A stretch of 34,565 bases of DNA, from contig CALBEV010000031.1 in NCBI GenBank assembly GCA_937891045.1, positions 1-34,565 of the forward strand. Reading direction: 5' to 3'. Of this stretch, positions 17,155 to 25,980 are shown piece by piece. Position numbers and translations under genes: made by a program. Under the pieces are notes generated by a model that saw only the letters and a list, made by a program, of their open reading frames with translations, ran no database searches and was not told the origin of the DNA. Source of the stretch: an uncultured Burkholderiales bacterium (lineage in GTDB: Bacteria > Pseudomonadota > Gammaproteobacteria > Burkholderiales > Burkholderiaceae). How positions within the stretch are numbered: the stretch's first letter is position 1; each line of letters opens with the position of its first letter.

Positions 17155-18921
17155 ATGCAACTTGTTCACCAAGAAATGCAAGCGGCTTTGGCCCTTGCAC
17201 TCGACACCCTTTCTCCCGGCAGCGCCAGCAAAGCCCAGTTTGAAACCCCCAAGGTCGCCGCGCATGGCGACTGGGCGGTCACGGCTGCCATGCAATTGGC
17301 CAAACCCTTGGGGCGCAATCCTCGCGAACTGGCCCAAGAATTGCAAAACCTGTTGCTCGCATCGCCTGCGGGACAACGCTGGTTGGCATCGGTTGACATT
17401 GCCGGCCCGGGCTTTTTAAACCTGCGCTTGAAGCCCGAGGCCAAGCAGCAGGTGGTGCGCGAGGTCTTGCAAGCAGCGGATGCTTTTGGGCATCAAACCC
17501 CTAACGGGCAACGCTTGCTGGTGGAATTTGTGTCCGCCAACCCCACCGGCCCCTTGCATGTGGGCCATGGCCGACAAGCAGCCTTGGGCGATGCGCTGTG
17601 CAATTTGTTTGAAACCCAAGGCTGGTTGGTGCACCGCGAGTTTTATTACAACGACGCTGGTGTGCAAATTCAAACCCTGGCCAACTCCACGCAACTTCGC
17701 GCACAAGGTTTCAAACCAGGCGACGCCGAATGGCCCGACAACGCCTACAACGGCGAGTACATCCAAGACATTGCGAACGCGTTTCTCGACAAACAAACCG
17801 TGCAAGCCGATGACCGCACGTTCACGGCGAATGGGCAAGTGGACGATGTGGCCAACATCCGCGACTTTGCCGTGGCGTATTTGCGGCACGAACAAGACCT
17901 GGACTTGCAAGCCTTTGCCGTCCAGTTCGATCACTATTATTTGGAATCCAGTCTTTACACCGATGGCCGTGTCGAGCGAGCCGTGGCCTCGTTGCAAGCC
18001 TCTGGCCACACCTATGAAAGCGAAGGCGCTTTGTGGTTGCGCTCGACCGACTTTGGCGATGACAAAGACCGGGTGATGCGCAAGTCGGATGGCAGCTACA
18101 CCTATTTTGTGCCCGATGTGGCCTACCACTTGGCCAAATGGGAGCGCGGCTTCACCAAGGTCATCAACATCCAGGGCACCGACCACCACGGCACCATCGC
18201 CCGGGTGCGGGCTGGTTTGCAAGCCGCTTCGCAGCAGCAGGGCTTGAACATTCCCCAAGGCTACCCCGACTATGTGCTGCACACCATGGTGCGGGTCATG
18301 CGCGGCGGCGAGGAAGTCAAAATTTCCAAACGTGCAGGCAGCTACGTGACCTTGCGCGATTTGATTGAATGGACCAGCAAAGACGCGGTGCGGTTTTTCT
18401 TGCTCAGCCGCAAGCCCGACACCGAATACGTGTTCGATGTGGACTTGGCGCTTGCCAAAAACAACGAGAACCCGGTTTTTTATGTGCAATACGCCCATGC
18501 CCGTATTTGCTCTGTGTTGATCGCTTCGCTGGGCGCGCAAAAAAACACGCCTTCACCGTTGGAGGATTCCACCGATGAAGCCGCTGCTCATGCAAAAGAT
18601 CACTTGTATCGCCAAGCCTTGGCTGGACTGGCCAATGTCGATCTCTCTGGCTTGAACAGCCCTCAGGCCCAAACACTCATGTTGTTATTGGCACGTTTTC
18701 CGCAAATGCTGGCCCAGGCTTGCCAAGACTTGGCAACCCACGATGTGAGTTTTTATTTGCGCGAACTGGCAGCTTGCTACCACAGCTATTACGATGCAGA
18801 GCGTATCTTGGTCGAAGATGAAGCCACCAAACGCGCACGTTTGGCGTTGGTGGCCGCCACGGCCCAGGTGTTGAAAAACGGTTTGGCGGTGTTGGGTGTA
18901 TCCGCACCCCTCAGCATGTGA
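17155..18921 (+). CDS. argS: Arginyl-tRNA synthetase
   Basis: Class I synthetase that charges tRNA-Arg. The 588-residue product is close to the E. coli length (577). It has the N-terminal tRNA D-loop-binding domain, the HIGH-type motif HVGH at 135-138 within [22 protein letters not shown], the YYNDAGVQI segment, [15 protein letters not shown], and KISKR at 389-393 (KMSKS-equivalent, followed by [10 protein letters not shown]). The C-terminal anticodon-binding DALR domain ends in [11 protein letters not shown]. The ATG at 17155 follows the barrel gene by nine bases. The SPOR protein starts 11 bases after the stop; argS next to a SPOR protein and dsbA is a recurring betaproteobacterial order. 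Confidence 0.97.
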   Translation: MQLVHQEMQAALALALDTLSPGSASKAQFETPKVAAHGDWAVTAAMQLAKPLGRNPRELAQELQNLLLASPAGQRWLASVDIAGPGFLNLRLKPEAKQQVVREVLQAADAFGHQTPNGQRLLVEFVSANPTGPLHVGHGRQAALGDALCNLFETQGWLVHREFYYNDAGVQIQTLANSTQLRAQGFKPGDAEWPDNAYNGEYIQDIANAFLDKQTVQADDRTFTANGQVDDVANIRDFAVAYLRHEQDLDLQAFAVQFDHYYLESSLYTDGRVERAVASLQASGHTYESEGALWLRSTDFGDDKDRVMRKSDGSYTYFVPDVAYHLAKWERGFTKVINIQGTDHHGTIARVRAGLQAASQQQGLNIPQGYPDYVLHTMVRVMRGGEEVKISKRAGSYVTLRDLIEWTSKDAVRFFLLSRKPDTEYVFDVDLALAKNNENPVFYVQYAHARICSVLIASLGAQKNTPSPLEDSTDEAAAHAKDHLYRQALAGLANVDLSGLNSPQAQTLMLLLARFPQMLAQACQDLATHDVSFYLRELAACYHSYYDAERILVEDEATKRARLALVAATAQVLKNGLAVLGVSAPLSM

Positions 18922-18932
18922 AGGACAGGAAC

Positions 18933-19514
18933 ATGGCAAGCTTTGGCGCTCAGCGCGGCAACACATTCGTCGGCTTCATCCTTGGTTTGATCGTCGGGCT
19001 GACCATCGCCTTGGTGGTGGCCATCTACGTTACCAAGGTGCCGATTCCATTTTTGAACAAAGGATTGAGCCGCAACGCCGAGCAAGACGCTGCTGAGGAG
19101 AAGAAAAACAAAGACTGGGATCCCAATGCACCCTTGTATGGCAAAACCCCAAGCTCACCCAAGCCCACAGATCCGCCAGCAGCCCAACCTGTCACACCCC
19201 AAGCGCCGGCAACCGCGCCTGCTGCCTCCAGTGACCCCTTGGGCGACTTGGCCAACAGCAAAGCTGGTGCGGTGGAGGAATTTCAATATTTGGTGCAAGT
19301 CGGGGCCTACCACGCCAGCGATGAGGCCGAGAGCCAACGCGCCAAGTTGGCGCTGAGCGGCTATGACCCCAAAATTTCAGAACGCGATCAAGCAGGCAAA
19401 ATGGTTTACCGGGTGCGCTTGGGACCGTTTGAAAGCAAAACCGAAGCCGAGCAAATCCAGGCCAAACTCAAGGCCACCAAAGTTGAATCTGCCCTGATTC
19501 GTGTCCAACGTTGA
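18933..19514 (+). CDS. SPOR-domain membrane protein (FtsN-like)
   Basis: A bitopic inner-membrane protein that probably binds denuded peptidoglycan at the division septum. The 193 residues contain a short cytoplasmic N-terminus, one membrane helix at about 12-33 (TFVGFILGLIVGLTIALVVAI), a Pro/Ala/Lys-rich periplasmic linker at about 45-110, and a C-terminal SPOR domain at about 116-191 (YLVQVGAYHASDEAESQRAKL and VYRVRLGPFESKTEAEQI are the conserved blocks). AAGGA at 18921-18925 supports the ATG at 18933. It sits between argS and dsbA, with dsbA 14 bases downstream. FtsN itself is poorly conserved outside SPOR, so a true FtsN role is an inference from topology. Confidence 0.88.
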   Translation: MASFGAQRGNTFVGFILGLIVGLTIALVVAIYVTKVPIPFLNKGLSRNAEQDAAEEKKNKDWDPNAPLYGKTPSSPKPTDPPAAQPVTPQAPATAPAASSDPLGDLANSKAGAVEEFQYLVQVGAYHASDEAESQRAKLALSGYDPKISERDQAGKMVYRVRLGPFESKTEAEQIQAKLKATKVESALIRVQR

Positions 19515-19528
19515 AGAAAGAATGCACC

Positions 19529-20173
19529 ATGCAACGCCGTGAATTTACCGCCCTCAGTTTGTCTTCTCTTGCAGGACTGCCACTCACGCCAGCATTGGCC
19601 CAAGCTGCGGCATTCAAAGATGGAACCGACTACCTGTCCCTGAAAACCCGCGTGTCCTCTGATGTCGGCAAGGGCAAGATCGAGGTGCTGGAATTCTTTT
19701 GGTACAACTGCCCGCACTGCAATATGTTTGAACCCACCTTAAGCGCTTGGAGCAAAAAATTGCCCAAAGATGTGGTGTTGAAGCGGGTGCCGGTGCGTTT
19801 TCGCGAGGATTTTGAACCCCAGCAACGAGCCTATTACGTGCTCGAAGCCTTGGGCAAGGTTGAGGAATTGCAAACCAAAATGTTTGCCGCTATTCACGTC
19901 GACAAGCAAAACTTGACGAAACTCGATGCCTTGCTGGTGTGGGCCGAGAAGCATGGCATTGGCGCCAAGCAATTCACCGATTTGTACAACTCCTTTGCCG
20001 TGGTCGGTAAAGCCCGACAAGCTGCCAAGTTGCAAGAAGACTTCAAGGTGGAAGGTGTGCCAGCCTTGGGTGTCGGTGGTCGCTATTACGTGGATGGCAG
20101 TCTGGCGGGCAACATGGAGCGCGCCCTGCAAATCACCGATTTCCTCTTGGCAGAAATACGCAAGGGCCGCTGA
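19529..20173 (+). CDS. dsbA: Thiol:disulfide interchange protein DsbA
   Basis: Periplasmic oxidase that introduces disulfide bonds into exported proteins. The 214-residue protein carries a signal peptide (cleavage probably near ALAQAAA), then a thioredoxin fold with the active site CPHC at 61-64, preceded by EFFWYN, and the cis-proline loop EGVPALGVGGRYYVDG. The N-terminus reads MQRREFTAL, so a pair of arginines precedes the hydrophobic core, as in weak Tat signals. An in-frame TTG at 19511 overlaps the preceding stop, but the ATG at 19529 gives a normal signal peptide. It follows the SPOR gene and precedes lptA by 42 bases. Confidence 0.94.
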   Translation: MQRREFTALSLSSLAGLPLTPALAQAAAFKDGTDYLSLKTRVSSDVGKGKIEVLEFFWYNCPHCNMFEPTLSAWSKKLPKDVVLKRVPVRFREDFEPQQRAYYVLEALGKVEELQTKMFAAIHVDKQNLTKLDALLVWAEKHGIGAKQFTDLYNSFAVVGKARQAAKLQEDFKVEGVPALGVGGRYYVDGSLAGNMERALQITDFLLAEIRKGR

Positions 20174-20202
20174 ACCAGGCGATCGGGCACGGTTTTTGCC
20201 CC

Positions 20203-20208
20203 TACAAT
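20203..20208 (+). promoter_or_regulatory. Candidate -10 element close to the lptA start
   Basis: TACAAT ends seven bases before the lptA ATG, and no Shine-Dalgarno sequence lies between. If used, the transcript would begin at or very near the start codon. No good -35 is visible, so support is modest. Confidence 0.3.
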
Positions 20209-20215
20209 CCGGGCC

Positions 20216-20809
20216 ATGCCAGCATCCCTTATCAGCAATTTCCGTGCCTCCATCTATTTTCTTGCTTGCTGTGGCCTTGCTTACTTTTTAAGCGCGCCCT
20301 TGGCGGTCTGGGCCGAAAAAGCTGATCGCAACAAACCCATGAACATCGAGGCCGACAACCTGGATCATGATGAGTTGAAGCAACTGAGCATCTTCACTGG
20401 CAAGGTGGTCGCCACCAAGGGAACCATCACCATGCGCGGTCACCGATTGGAAGTTCGGCAAGACCCCGACGGTTTTCAGTACGGCATCTTGACCGCTGTG
20501 CCAGGTGCGCGGGCTTTTTACCGGCAAAAGCGCGAAGGTGTGGACGAATGGATTGAAGGCGAGGGCGAGCGCATTGAATATGACGGCCGCGCAGACAAAG
20601 TCGTGCTGTTGTCCAAGGCCGACTTTCGCCGTTACCGCGGCACGGTGTTGAGCGACCAAATGACGGGGCAGCGCATCGTTTATGAAAACCTCTCAGACCA
20701 ATTCACCGTGGATGGCCAACTCGCGGGTAGCAAGCCTGCCGCTGACGCACCCAAAGGTCGTGTTCGCGCGGTGCTGACCCCGCGCAACAACGACGAGGCT
20801 GCCAAGTGA
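20216..20809 (+). CDS. lptA: LPS transport periplasmic protein LptA
   Basis: LptA forms the periplasmic bridge that carries LPS from the inner-membrane LptBFGC complex to LptDE. The 197-residue precursor has a signal peptide (residues 1-33, cleavage after VWA) and an OstA-type beta-jellyroll with [54 protein letters not shown] and the [10 protein letters not shown] repeat-like segment. A charged, disordered tail follows ([10 protein letters not shown]). lptB overlaps its stop by four bases. lptC, which usually precedes lptA in this cluster, is absent; dsbA occupies that place. Confidence 0.93.
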   Translation: MPASLISNFRASIYFLACCGLAYFLSAPLAVWAEKADRNKPMNIEADNLDHDELKQLSIFTGKVVATKGTITMRGHRLEVRQDPDGFQYGILTAVPGARAFYRQKREGVDEWIEGEGERIEYDGRADKVVLLSKADFRRYRGTVLSDQMTGQRIVYENLSDQFTVDGQLAGSKPAADAPKGRVRAVLTPRNNDEAAK

Positions 20810-21567
20810 GCAAGCCTACAGCTGGCTCAGACCGGTTGGAGGCGCAGCATTTGCAGAAGTCTTACGCGGGTCGCCAAGTGGTTCGCGATGTCTCGATTTC
20901 TGTAGGCAAGGGCGAAGTTGTTGGCTTGCTCGGCCCGAACGGTGCCGGTAAAACCACTTCTTTTTACATGATCGTTGGTTTGGTGCGGGCCGAAGGCGGC
21001 AGTATTTCGATTGATGGGGTGCCGGTCGAACACATGCCCATCCACCAACGTGCCCGCATGGGCCTGAGCTATTTACCGCAAGAAGCATCGATTTTTCGCA
21101 AGCTGAATGTGGCTGACAACATCCGCGCGGTGCTGGAGTTGCAGCGTGATGAACAGGGCCGCGCCTTGCACAAAGACGTGATTGAGCGCCGATTGACCGA
21201 GTTGTTGCAAGAACTGCGCATCGAGCATTTGCGCGAATCTGCCGCGCTGGCTTTGTCTGGTGGCGAACGACGTCGGGTTGAAATCGCCCGCGCCTTGGCC
21301 ACACAACCCCGCTACATCTTGCTCGACGAACCTTTTGCGGGCATTGATCCGATCGCGGTCTTAGAGATTCAACGCATCATTGGTTTCTTGAAAGCCAAAG
21401 GCATTGGCGTTTTGATCACCGACCACAATGTGCGTGAAACCTTGGGCATTTGCGACCACGCCAGCATCATCAGCGAAGGCCGGGTGCTGGCCGAGGGCAC
21501 GCCGCAAGCCATCGTCACCAACCCTGAGGTGCGCCGGGTGTACCTCGGCGAAAACTTCCGGATGTGA
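20806..21567 (+). CDS. lptB: LPS export ABC transporter ATP-binding protein LptB
   Basis: Cytoplasmic ATPase that powers LPS extraction from the inner membrane with LptF/LptG/LptC. The 253-residue protein shows Walker [10 protein letters not shown] at 43-51, the Q-loop region [15 protein letters not shown] signature LSGGERRR at 150-157, Walker [13 protein letters not shown] from residue 170, and the H-loop TDHNVRETL. The [10 protein letters not shown] segment after the Q-loop is typical of LptB. The GTG start overlaps the lptA stop, giving translational coupling. rpoN follows 16 bases later, the classic lptA-lptB-rpoN order. Confidence 0.97.
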   Translation: MSKPTAGSDRLEAQHLQKSYAGRQVVRDVSISVGKGEVVGLLGPNGAGKTTSFYMIVGLVRAEGGSISIDGVPVEHMPIHQRARMGLSYLPQEASIFRKLNVADNIRAVLELQRDEQGRALHKDVIERRLTELLQELRIEHLRESAALALSGGERRRVEIARALATQPRYILLDEPFAGIDPIAVLEIQRIIGFLKAKGIGVLITDHNVRETLGICDHASIISEGRVLAEGTPQAIVTNPEVRRVYLGENFRM

Positions 21568-21583
21568 AGGGAAGACGAGCAGC

Positions 21584-23155
21584 ATGAAGCAAGGCCTTTC
21601 ACTGCGCGTCTCGCAACACCTGGCGCTCACGCCGCAATTGCAGCAGTCCATCCGCTTGCTGCAACTCTCCACCTTGGAGCTGAGTCAAGAAATCGACCAG
21701 ATGCTGGACGACAACCCGTTTCTTGAAAAAGAAATGGAAGATTTGGCGCCACGTGAAGACTTCGGTCTGGCGCAAGAGAACACGGCTGCTGAAACCTCGG
21801 AGGCCGAGCCTGACAACTGGGACGGCCCCATGGACCGGGTCAGTGAAATACGCGTTGAAACCGCCAGCGAAGTGGCTGCGCCCATTGATGCGGAAGGCGT
21901 GGCTGAAAGCTGGGACGGCGACGGCAGTGTTGAGTTTTCCCCCGACGACAGCGAGTGGGGCGGCGATGCGCCAGCCCGCAACAACAACAACGACGATGAA
22001 AAAGCGCAGGCCACTGAGTTGGCCCGCAACCAAGAATCGCTGACCGCTTTTTTGCACCGTCAAGCGCTGTCCTTGCGCTTGGACGATACCGACCGTGCAG
22101 CGCTGCGCTTTTTGATCGAGTCGCTGAATGACGATGGTTATTTGGAAGACAGTTTTCAGTCCTTGGCCGAAAGCCTGGCCGGGGACGATTTAGAGCAATG
22201 CGAAGAGTTGGTGCACCGCTTCCAAGTCGCTTTGGGCTTGTTGCAAAGCCTAGAGCCTACGGGTGTGGGTGCACGCGACCTGGGCGAGTGCCTGCGCTTG
22301 CAATTGCAAGCCGTGTCAGCCGACACCGAAGAACGCGCCGAATTGCGGGCCTGTGCCTTGGCGATTTGCAAGCAACCCTTGGAAATGCTGGCCAAGCGGG
22401 ATGTGAAGCGCTTGGCCGTGGTGGTGAGTGAATCCGAGTCTTTGGTGAAATTGGCCATCACCCTGATCGCCCGTTTGGAGCCCAAGCCGGGTCGCCGTTT
22501 CATCGATGTCGAGCGCAATGTGGTGGTGCCAGATGTGCTGGTGCTGGCACACGGTGTGGACAAGCAAGGCCTGCCGCAGTTTCGCGCCATGCTCAACCCT
22601 GAGGTGATGCCGCGCCTGAAGGTGAACGATATTTACGCCAGCGCTTTGAAAGGCGGCAAAGGTGACAGCCACGCTGGTTTGCAGCAGCGCTTGCAAGAAG
22701 CCCGTTGGATGATCAAAAACATCCAGCAACGCTTTGACACCATCTTGCGGGTCAGCAACGCCATCACCCAACGGCAAAAAAGTTTCTTCATCCATGGCGA
22801 ACTGGCCATGAAGCCGATGGTGTTGCGCGAGATTGCCGAGGAGCTGGGTTTGCACGAATCCACCATCAGCCGGGTCACCACCGCCAAGTACATGCACACG
22901 CCCTACGGCACCTTCGAGCTGAAGTATTTCTTTGGCTCGGGCCTGGGTACCGACAGCGGCAACAACGCCTCCAGCACGGCGGTGCGAGCGCTCATCAAAC
23001 AGCTGATTGCCAGCGAGAACCCGAAAAAACCGCTTTCCGACAACCAACTCTCGGACATGTTGAAAGAGCAAGGCATCGACTGCGCCCGCCGCACCGTGGC
23101 CAAGTACCGCGAAGCCTTGCGCATCGCACCCACCAACCTGCGTAAAGCCCTGTGA
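21584..23155 (+). CDS. rpoN: RNA polymerase sigma-54 factor RpoN
   Basis: Alternative sigma factor that recognises -24/-12 promoters and needs enhancer-binding activators, typically for nitrogen, motility and carbon-source genes. The 523-residue protein has the Gln/Leu-rich region I (KQGLSLRVSQHLALTPQLQQSIRLLQLSTLELSQEI, 2-37), an acidic and low-complexity region II including NNNNDDE, the core-binding domain, the helix-turn-helix region IAEELGLHESTISRVTTAKYMHTPYG and the RpoN box ARRTVAKYRE at 501-510. The ATG at 21584 is preceded by a purine-rich GGGAAG stretch; an open frame extends upstream inside lptB but is not family-like. The following methyltransferase gene overlaps its stop. Confidence 0.97.
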   Translation: MKQGLSLRVSQHLALTPQLQQSIRLLQLSTLELSQEIDQMLDDNPFLEKEMEDLAPREDFGLAQENTAAETSEAEPDNWDGPMDRVSEIRVETASEVAAPIDAEGVAESWDGDGSVEFSPDDSEWGGDAPARNNNNDDEKAQATELARNQESLTAFLHRQALSLRLDDTDRAALRFLIESLNDDGYLEDSFQSLAESLAGDDLEQCEELVHRFQVALGLLQSLEPTGVGARDLGECLRLQLQAVSADTEERAELRACALAICKQPLEMLAKRDVKRLAVVVSESESLVKLAITLIARLEPKPGRRFIDVERNVVVPDVLVLAHGVDKQGLPQFRAMLNPEVMPRLKVNDIYASALKGGKGDSHAGLQQRLQEARWMIKNIQQRFDTILRVSNAITQRQKSFFIHGELAMKPMVLREIAEELGLHESTISRVTTAKYMHTPYGTFELKYFFGSGLGTDSGNNASSTAVRALIKQLIASENPKKPLSDNQLSDMLKEQGIDCARRTVAKYREALRIAPTNLRKAL

Positions 23156-24456
23156 ATTCCTTGCAATTGTTTGTCCCCTGCGCTGCCGGGGTGGAGGCCT
23201 TGTTGGCCTATGAAGTGGCGCAAATCACCAGTTTGCCAACGCGCGATATGCAAACCCTGCGCGGCGGCGTGCAACTGCAAGCCTCATGGCGCGCTGCCAT
23301 GCAACTGAATTTGCACAGCCGCTTAGGCATGCGGGTGCTGATTCAGTTGGCGCACCAGCCCTATGCCAACGAGGAAGATATTTACAACGCGGCGAGCTCC
23401 GTGGCCTGGGAAATGTGGTTCACCACTAAGCAAAGCTTTCGGGTCGAAATCACCGCCCAACACAGTCCCTTGAAAAGCCTGAACTTCGCCACCCTGCGGG
23501 TGAAAGACGCGGTGGCCGATCGTTTTCGTGACAAGACCGGTGTGCGCCCGGATGTCGATACCCAGCGCCCCGATGTGCGCGTCCATGTGCACCTGACCGA
23601 CAAAATGCTCACGCTGTATTTGGACACCACCGGCGAGCCCTTGTTCAAGCGCGGCTGGCGCGAAGACAAGGGCGATGCGCCCCTGAAGGAAACCTTGGCT
23701 GCAGCCATGTTGGCCGCCAGCGGTTGGAGCATGCCGCTGCTGACCGCGCCCGGTGAAACGCCGCCCGCCGTGCCCTCGGTGGCTGGGGTCGAGCAAGGGC
23801 TGCCTTTGTACGACCCGTGTTGCGGCAGCGGCACCATCGTCATCGAGGCAGCGCAAATTGCTTGCCGCATGGCACCCGGCTTACAGCGCCGTTTTGGCTT
23901 TGAAAAACTGCGCATGTTTGACGCCCATGTGTGGCGTCAATTGCAAGACGAGGCCCGGGCACAAGCATGCGAGCCACGTGCTCAAGTGTTTGGCAGTGAT
24001 GTGGCGTTTCGAATGGTGGACTTTGCCCAGCGCAATGCCGAGCGGGCTGGTGTGACCAAAGCAGTGAACTTGCGCGGCGGTGACGCTTTGCAGCGCATGC
24101 CGCCCACGGATGTGCCTGGCGTGATGCTGGTGAATCCACCCTATGGTGAACGGATTGAAGCCGCTGGTGTGGCGGGGGCTGCCAGCTTGGCGCGTGGTGG
24201 TCGCGAAACCGGTCAAGTGGAAGACGGCGGTGAGTTCTTCAGCCAATTGGCCAGCCACTGGAAAAAGAATTACACCGGTTGGCGCGCCTGGGTGCTGACA
24301 CCAGATTTGAAACTGCCGGGTCGCATGCGTCTGAAAGAATCGCGCCGGGTGCCGATGTGGAATGGTCCGATCGAATGCCGATTGTTTCGCTTTGATTTGC
24401 AGGCGGGGTCGCTGCGAAAAATAAGCAGCAGTGACAACACACCAGCGCCAACCTGA
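23152..24456 (+). CDS. rlmL: THUMP-domain 23S rRNA (guanine-N2) methyltransferase, RlmL-type
   Basis: Methylates a guanine in 23S rRNA (G2445 in E. coli for RlmL) using S-adenosylmethionine. This 434-residue protein corresponds to the RlmL half only; E. coli has an RlmKL fusion of about 700 residues. Visible are the N-terminal ferredoxin-like/THUMP region (FVPCAAGVEALLAYEV, then FRVEITAQHSPLKS and VRVHVHLTDKMLTLYLDTTG), the RGWRED segment, the SAM-binding motif DPCCGSGTIVIEAA beginning at residue 221, and the catalytic motif NPPYGE at 328-333. The GTG start overlaps the rpoN stop by four bases. The exact target base is an inference from family. Confidence 0.88.
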   Translation: MNSLQLFVPCAAGVEALLAYEVAQITSLPTRDMQTLRGGVQLQASWRAAMQLNLHSRLGMRVLIQLAHQPYANEEDIYNAASSVAWEMWFTTKQSFRVEITAQHSPLKSLNFATLRVKDAVADRFRDKTGVRPDVDTQRPDVRVHVHLTDKMLTLYLDTTGEPLFKRGWREDKGDAPLKETLAAAMLAASGWSMPLLTAPGETPPAVPSVAGVEQGLPLYDPCCGSGTIVIEAAQIACRMAPGLQRRFGFEKLRMFDAHVWRQLQDEARAQACEPRAQVFGSDVAFRMVDFAQRNAERAGVTKAVNLRGGDALQRMPPTDVPGVMLVNPPYGERIEAAGVAGAASLARGGRETGQVEDGGEFFSQLASHWKKNYTGWRAWVLTPDLKLPGRMRLKESRRVPMWNGPIECRLFRFDLQAGSLRKISSSDNTPAPT

Positions 24457-24469
24457 ACACGCGACTGGG

Positions 24470-24919
24470 ATGACGGCCCACCATACGGCTTCAGCGGATG
24501 CACTTTCAGACGTTCAGTCTGTGGTGATTGACACCAACATCGTGCTGGACTTGTGGGTCTACCAAGACCCAGCCACACCACCTTTGATGCAGGCCTTGCA
24601 AGCAGGTCAACTGAAGTGGATTGCAACAGCACCCATGCGCGAAGAACTGCTGCGCGTATTGGACTATCCGCACATTGCCACACGCCGAGCGCAGGAGGGC
24701 TTGAGCGCCCAAGATGTATGGACGAAGTTTGACGACTTGGTGCATTTGCAAGAAGTTGCCGCCAAGGCAAGCTACATCTGCAAAGACGCAGACGATCAAA
24801 AGTTCATCGATTTGGCGGTGGCACACCAAGCCTTGCTGCTCAGCAAGGACAAACAAGTGTTGCGGCTGACCAACCGGCTGGCGCGGCTAGGGGTGCTGGT
24901 GCGTCGAGCTTGGGCTTGA
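24470..24919 (+). CDS. PIN-domain putative ribonuclease (toxin-like), no antitoxin seen
   Basis: PIN domains are Mg2+-dependent ribonucleases, often the toxin half of toxin-antitoxin pairs. The 149-residue protein contains the expected acidic set: Asp21 in VVIDTNIVLD, Glu58/Glu59 in MREELLRVL, Asp106/Asp108/Asp109 in CKDADDQKFIDLA, and Asp127 in LLSKDKQV. This arrangement suits the family annotated as putative toxin component, PIN family. No small antitoxin gene with a DNA-binding fold adjoins it: upstream is the rRNA methyltransferase (stop 13 bases before the ATG) and downstream the convergent pncC. It may therefore be a housekeeping RNase linked with rRNA processing. An in-frame GTG at 24431 would overlap rlmL; I prefer the ATG. 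Confidence 0.8.
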   Translation: MTAHHTASADALSDVQSVVIDTNIVLDLWVYQDPATPPLMQALQAGQLKWIATAPMREELLRVLDYPHIATRRAQEGLSAQDVWTKFDDLVHLQEVAAKASYICKDADDQKFIDLAVAHQALLLSKDKQVLRLTNRLARLGVLVRRAWA

Positions 24920-24946
24920 GTATCAGCACCGAGGTTTTTGCACTGC

Positions 24947-25468
24947 TCAGTGGCTGCGCTGGTTCAGCAATACCAGCAGTTGGTTCAAGGCATGTTGCTG
25001 GGTGGCCAAGCGCACTGCCGCACGGTCACCCTCGAAATGACAAGTTTCAAGCTTGACCCAAGCGGTTTCGGCGCCCACGGTGGGTCCGCCGTCGGTGGGC
25101 AAGCCCCAGGCAAAACACACCGTGCCCACTGGTTTGGTTTTGCTGCCCCCCGTGGGCCCAGCGATGCCCGTGACCGCCACCGCCACTTGCGCTTGGCTGT
25201 GGTTCAACGCACCCAGCACCATGGCCTGCGCCACCGCTTCACTGACCGCGCCATGGCGGGCCAAAAGCGCAGCAGGCACACCCAGCATGTCTTGTTTGGC
25301 CTCGTTGCTGTAACTGACAAAGCCGCGTTCAAACCATTGGCTGGAACCGGCCACGTCGGTGCAAGCCGCCGAGATCATGCCGCCAGTGCAACTCTCTGCT
25401 GTGGTCAACAACCAACCGCGTTGCAACAAAGCCGAGGCCAAAGTGGTGATGGTGTCGTGTGTGTTCAT
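24947..25468 (-). CDS. pncC: Nicotinamide-nucleotide amidohydrolase PncC (CinA C-terminal domain)
   Basis: Deamidates nicotinamide mononucleotide to nicotinate mononucleotide in NAD recycling. The 173-residue protein is the stand-alone CinA C-terminal domain. It has the N-terminal active-site motif TTAESCTGGMISA (22-34), YSNEAKQDMLGV, HGAVSEAVAQAM and AVAVTGIAGPTGGSKTKPVGTVCFAW, all strong family markers. The ATG at 25468 overlaps the pgpA stop by four bases, so it is the last gene of the apaG-thiL-pgpA-pncC unit. A TTG further upstream is not needed. Confidence 0.94.
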   Translation of the reverse strand: MNTHDTITTLASALLQRGWLLTTAESCTGGMISAACTDVAGSSQWFERGFVSYSNEAKQDMLGVPAALLARHGAVSEAVAQAMVLGALNHSQAQVAVAVTGIAGPTGGSKTKPVGTVCFAWGLPTDGGPTVGAETAWVKLETCHFEGDRAAVRLATQQHALNQLLVLLNQRSH

Positions 25469-25974
25469 CGTGTCGCCTGCCAAAGAGCCAAACAAAGCAG
25501 CGTGCAAAACGCGGCCACCAAATCGTCAAACATGATGCCAAAACCGCCCCGCCAACCGAGGCCGTGAAAAGCGCGGTCGGCCCAGCCCACCGGCCCGGGC
25601 TTGACAGCATCAAAGAATCGAAACAACAGAAAAGCCACGAGTTGAGCGGCAAAACCAGCGGGCATCCACAGCCACAGCACCAGCCAAAACGCGGCGATTT
25701 CATCCCACACGATGGCGCTGGGGTCGCTCATGCGCATGTGCTCGGCGGTCACTTTGCAAAACCAGCAACCCAACAAGACAGACGCAGCAATCAACAAACC
25801 CATCTCGGTGGGGTTCAGGTAAAGATTGAGCAAGCTGTAGGACGCCCAAGCCCACAAGGTGCCGACAGTGCCGGGCGCCATGGGGCTCAAGCCCGAACCA
25901 AAGCCCAGCGCAAACAGATGGGCTGGGTGGGACCACATGAAGCGGCCAGCGTGCATTTGATTCAAGGGTGTCAT
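25465..25974 (-). CDS. pgpA: Phosphatidylglycerophosphatase A
   Basis: Inner-membrane phosphatase that removes the phosphate from phosphatidylglycerol phosphate, making phosphatidylglycerol. The 169 residues carry the PgpA signatures: FGSGLSPMAPGTVGTL (about 25-40), VWDEIAAFWLVL (acidic active-site helix), FRFFDAVKPGPVGWADR and GGFGIMFDDLVAA (second acidic motif), with several hydrophobic helices. It begins six bases after thiL stops; thiL-pgpA-pncC is a common proteobacterial string. It ends overlapping pncC. Confidence 0.95.
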   Translation of the reverse strand: MTPLNQMHAGRFMWSHPAHLFALGFGSGLSPMAPGTVGTLWAWASYSLLNLYLNPTEMGLLIAASVLLGCWFCKVTAEHMRMSDPSAIVWDEIAAFWLVLWLWMPAGFAAQLVAFLLFRFFDAVKPGPVGWADRAFHGLGWRGGFGIMFDDLVAAFCTLLCLALWQATR

Positions 25975-25980
25975 GGAAGA

